DNA of 6,848 bases from Candidatus Thorarchaeota archaeon MP11T_1 (GTDB taxonomy: Archaea > Asgardarchaeota > Thorarchaeia > Thorarchaeales > Thorarchaeaceae), in NCBI GenBank assembly GCA_002825515.1, contig PJET01000085.1, positions 1 through 6,848 of the forward strand, in the 5' to 3' direction. The notes under the pieces were generated by a model. The model was not told the DNA's origin, ran no database searches, and saw only the letters and a list, made by a program, of their open reading frames with translations. Numbering within the stretch: position 1 is the stretch's first letter; every line of letters starts with the position of its first letter. The position numbers and the translations under genes were made by a program. Of the stretch, positions 5,842-6,848 are shown one piece after another.

Positions 5842-5879
5842 GAGGAGGTGGCTTGTCTACCTCCTCAAACCCTTTTTTT
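5842..5879 (+). terminator. Strong hairpin terminator after the surface protein
   Basis: GAGGAGGT (5842-5849) pairs perfectly with ACCTCCTC (5859-5866) around a nine-base loop, followed by seven T at 5873-5879. It begins eight bases after the stop codon. This is the clearest terminator in the window. Confidence 0.85.
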
Positions 5880-5928
5880 CAAATCATCTATTCAAGATAA
5901 CTATGTTAGATGTCTTTCCGAGCGACTC

Positions 5929-6027
5929 ATGCACTTGCTCAATTGTTCTTTAATTGACGTGGACAGATACATAGAGAGGATTCACACTGACTTGACTCCC
6001 AGTCACTTGGGACTATGCAGCTGGTGA
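5929..6027 (+). other. Short frame, possibly the displaced 5' part of the PCP_red-like gene
   Basis: ATG 5929 to TGA 6025-6027 gives 32 residues in the frame one base out of step with the next gene. The first 24 residues (ending IERIHTDLTP) look protein-like, with an amphipathic helix. The remainder does not. Removing one base near 6001 would join DLTP to VTWDYAAGEM and continue into the downstream PCP_red-like frame. As it stands, its TGA ends one base before the ATG at 6029, so a coupled pair of tiny genes is the alternative reading. The stretch 5880-5928 shows nothing I can name. Confidence 0.35.
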
Positions 6028-6028
6028 A

Positions 6029-6172
6029 ATGATCATAAATGTACCTAGAGTTTTTCTAAAGAGATTCTTCAAGGGTATCGTGGAGCAGGCTAAGGCTGAG
6101 GGAATGACTCACATCTCTCCCGAGTTTATGGCAAGGGTCACAAACACAGGTGATGCTGATAAGGAAAACTAG
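6029..6172 (+). CDS. PCP_red-like small helical domain protein, 5' end probably disrupted
   Basis: The frame from ATG 6029 gives 47 residues. It contains VPRVFLKRFFKGIVEQAKAEG (in two helices) and then THISPEFM. This pattern of VP, basic helix, VE..A...G, I-[ST]-x-E is the signature of the PCP_red domain found at the C-terminus of protochlorophyllide reductase subunit B and in small stand-alone archaeal and bacterial proteins. The domain normally begins with W-x-x-x-A eleven residues before VP. Exactly that, VTWDYAAGEM, is encoded in the same frame from 6002, upstream of the ATG. No ATG, GTG or TTG exists in frame between there and a TGA at 5993-5995. So the gene is either frameshifted near 6001 or starts late, shortening helix 1. 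GGTGA one base before ATG 6029 could still drive initiation. Chlorophyll synthesis is not implied. The domain occurs widely outside it, and its role alone is unknown. Confidence 0.55.
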   Translation: MIINVPRVFLKRFFKGIVEQAKAEGMTHISPEFMARVTNTGDADKEN

Positions 6173-6474
6173 CCTTCTTTTCTCTTCATCTCAAGAACCT
6201 TGACTAGCTGTACATAGTATTTCCTGATAGTTGCCTCAGAGATGTCCATTACTTCAGCGATTCTCTGTTGAGGGAGTCTATTCTCTGTCAGGATGGCGGC
6301 AATGTAGATTGCACCTGCGATTATGCCATTCGTATTTCGTTCAGTGAGAATCTCCTTTGTTCTCTTATCATCTAAGATGGTCAGACATCTTATCTGAGTC
6401 TGTTCAGGAAGACGTAGTTCGGATAGAACTTGCTTCGCTGATTGGCTAATTGCTTCATATCTGAATTCGGTCAT
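6169..6474 (-). CDS. Stand-alone single cyclin repeat of TFIIB/TFB type
   Basis: A 101-residue protein matching one cyclin-fold repeat of the archaeal general transcription factor TFB. Residues 8-40 give the first helices. NTNGIIAGAIYIAAIL (47-62) corresponds to the repeat's central A-A-x-x-Y-I-A helix. PQQRIAEVMDISEATIRKYY (68-87) is the helix-turn-helix that in TFB contacts the BRE next to the TATA box. TFB normally has a zinc ribbon, a B-reader and two repeats in about 300 residues. Here the zinc ribbon, reader and one repeat are absent, and no decayed remains are visible on either side. It therefore cannot recruit RNA polymerase as TFB does. It could bind DNA or TBP as a competitor or co-factor, or pair with another half. 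GAGGT (6482-6486) lies 7 bases before the ATG. The neighbouring upstream gene encodes a related repeat. Confidence 0.82.
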   Translation of the reverse strand: MTEFRYEAISQSAKQVLSELRLPEQTQIRCLTILDDKRTKEILTERNTNGIIAGAIYIAAILTENRLPQQRIAEVMDISEATIRKYYVQLVKVLEMKRKEG

Positions 6475-6481
6475 GGAATAA

Positions 6482-6504
6482 ACCTCTCATATTTAGTATA
6501 TAAG
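6482..6504 (-). promoter_or_regulatory. TATA box and ribosome binding site of the single-cyclin gene
   Basis: On the minus strand CTTATATAC (6504-6496) is centred 26 bases before the ATG at 6474, which predicts a leaderless transcript. Yet GAGGT (6486-6482) is well placed for translation and would not be transcribed from such a start. Either transcription begins further upstream or the GAGGT is fortuitous. Confidence 0.5.
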
Positions 6505-6511
6505 AAGATGG

Positions 6512-6517
6512 AAAAAA
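6512..6517 (-). terminator. T-run after the partial TFB-like gene
   Basis: Six T on the minus strand, about 20 bases past the stop codon of the upstream gene and just before the TATA box of the next, suggest that the two cyclin-repeat genes are transcribed separately. No hairpin is visible. Confidence 0.35.
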
Positions 6518-6536
6518 TCTGAATACTCATTTGTTT

Positions 6537-6848
6537 TCACTTTCCTTTCAACGGAAGACTAGGCCATTCTTTCTTGGTCTTGAGGTTACTTGCTAGGTAT
6601 GTCTTGTATTTCCTGACGGTCTTTGGAGATGTTCCTGCATTCCGAGCTATCCTCAAAAGAGTGACAGGATGATTCGTTAGAATTCCAGCAATGTAGATAA
6701 TTCCAGCAGCCTCACCCAAGGGATTCTTTGATTCAAGAATACCATATTCATCACACATCTTCAGTAGATTCGTTGTCATGTTTCGCACAGTTTCAGTTGA
6801 TTCTAAAGCATCATGGATTTGTGAAACATGGATCTCAACACTTCTTTT
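6537..6848 (-). CDS. TFB-like protein, C-terminal cyclin repeat (5' end outside window)
   Basis: The frame is open from the window edge (6848) to a TGA at 6539-6537, giving 103 residues, so the GTG at 6788 is internal and not the start. The visible part is one complete TFB-type repeat. A first helix (about 5-20) precedes a second (22-35); KNPLGEAAGIIYIAGIL (41-57) matches the KSP-x-x-L/A-AA-x-x-YIA helix of TFB repeat 2; the BRE-reading helix-turn-helix runs from about 62 to 85 (LLRIARNAGTSPKTVRKY, 64-81). A basic, proline-containing tail ends the protein. In ordinary TFB this would be the second repeat, with zinc ribbon, reader and first repeat upstream. Whether those exist here cannot be seen. 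It may be a full TFB paralogue or another single-repeat protein like its neighbour, which shares the AGxIYIAxILT, RIA and RKY residues. Confidence 0.78.
   Translation of the reverse strand, partial: KRSVEIHVSQIHDALESTETVRNMTTNLLKMCDEYGILESKNPLGEAAGIIYIAGILTNHPVTLLRIARNAGTSPKTVRKYKTYLASNLKTKKEWPSLPLKGK

Noticed and set aside
5800..6027. A 75-codon frame beginning inside the end of the surface protein gene
   Set aside because: The first part is out of frame with a real gene and crosses its strong terminator. Only the stretch from ATG 5929 was kept as a possible displaced 5' end.
6029..6172. Link to chlorophyll biosynthesis from the PCP_red-like domain
   Set aside because: No other pathway gene is present and the domain occurs in many non-photosynthetic organisms.
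6537..6788. Reading the right-hand TFB-like gene as a complete 83-residue protein starting at GTG 6788
   Set aside because: The frame stays open to the window edge and the upstream 20 residues fit the first helix of the same cyclin repeat, so the gene is partial.
1..6848. CRISPR arrays, tRNA or rRNA genes, transposases, attachment sites, replication origin
   Set aside because: No regular direct repeats, cloverleaf with CCA-ready ends, rRNA cores, transposase motifs or origin-box clusters were recognised on reading both strands.

Overview
The window reads as a piece of an archaeal chromosome. Several genes start behind a TATA-like box about 27 bases from the predicted transcript start. Ribosome binding sites match the archaeal GGAGGTGAT core. 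Two genes at the right end encode TFIIB/TFB-type cyclin repeats, which bacteria lack. The superoxide reductase and the secreted, C-terminally anchored surface protein with many N-glycosylation sequons also fit. A TFB-rich archaeon with a one-piece transketolase and calcium-loop surface proteins recalls Asgard archaea (a Thorarchaeota-like lineage), but that assignment is inference and was not tested.

Left part (1-1350): the tail of a winged-helix regulator, then a complete non-haem iron superoxide reductase with its own TATA box and a strong hairpin terminator. Next, on the minus strand, is a small OB-fold-like protein. It shares a palindromic TATA box with a plus-strand unit of three very short genes (33, 28 and 37 codons at 1007-1318). 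The first two are diverged copies of one microprotein. Genes two and three each have a strong Shine-Dalgarno site overlapping the stop of the gene before. The unit ends in a hairpin plus T-run. This is the most novel-looking element of the window.

Middle (1351-4886): a minus-strand two-helix membrane protein with a CxxC...CxxH probable zinc site. Diverging from it is a RimJ/RimL-type GNAT acetyltransferase, probably leaderless, followed 104 bases later by a full-length 671-residue transketolase with essentially all catalytic residues.

Right part (4887-6848): a secreted, glycosylation-prone, membrane-anchored surface protein with a textbook terminator. Then comes a short gene resembling the PCP_red (protochlorophyllide reductase C-terminal-like) domain, whose conserved 5' end continues upstream of any usable start codon, suggesting a frameshift. 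Converging on it, with the stop codons interlocked in a CTAG, is a free-standing single cyclin repeat of TFB type. Upstream of that, the C-terminal cyclin repeat of a second TFB-like gene runs off the window edge.

The genes do not form one pathway. They are mostly separate short transcription units: oxidative stress defence, carbon metabolism, cell surface, and general transcription factor variants. No tRNA, rRNA, CRISPR array, transposase or attachment site was recognised.
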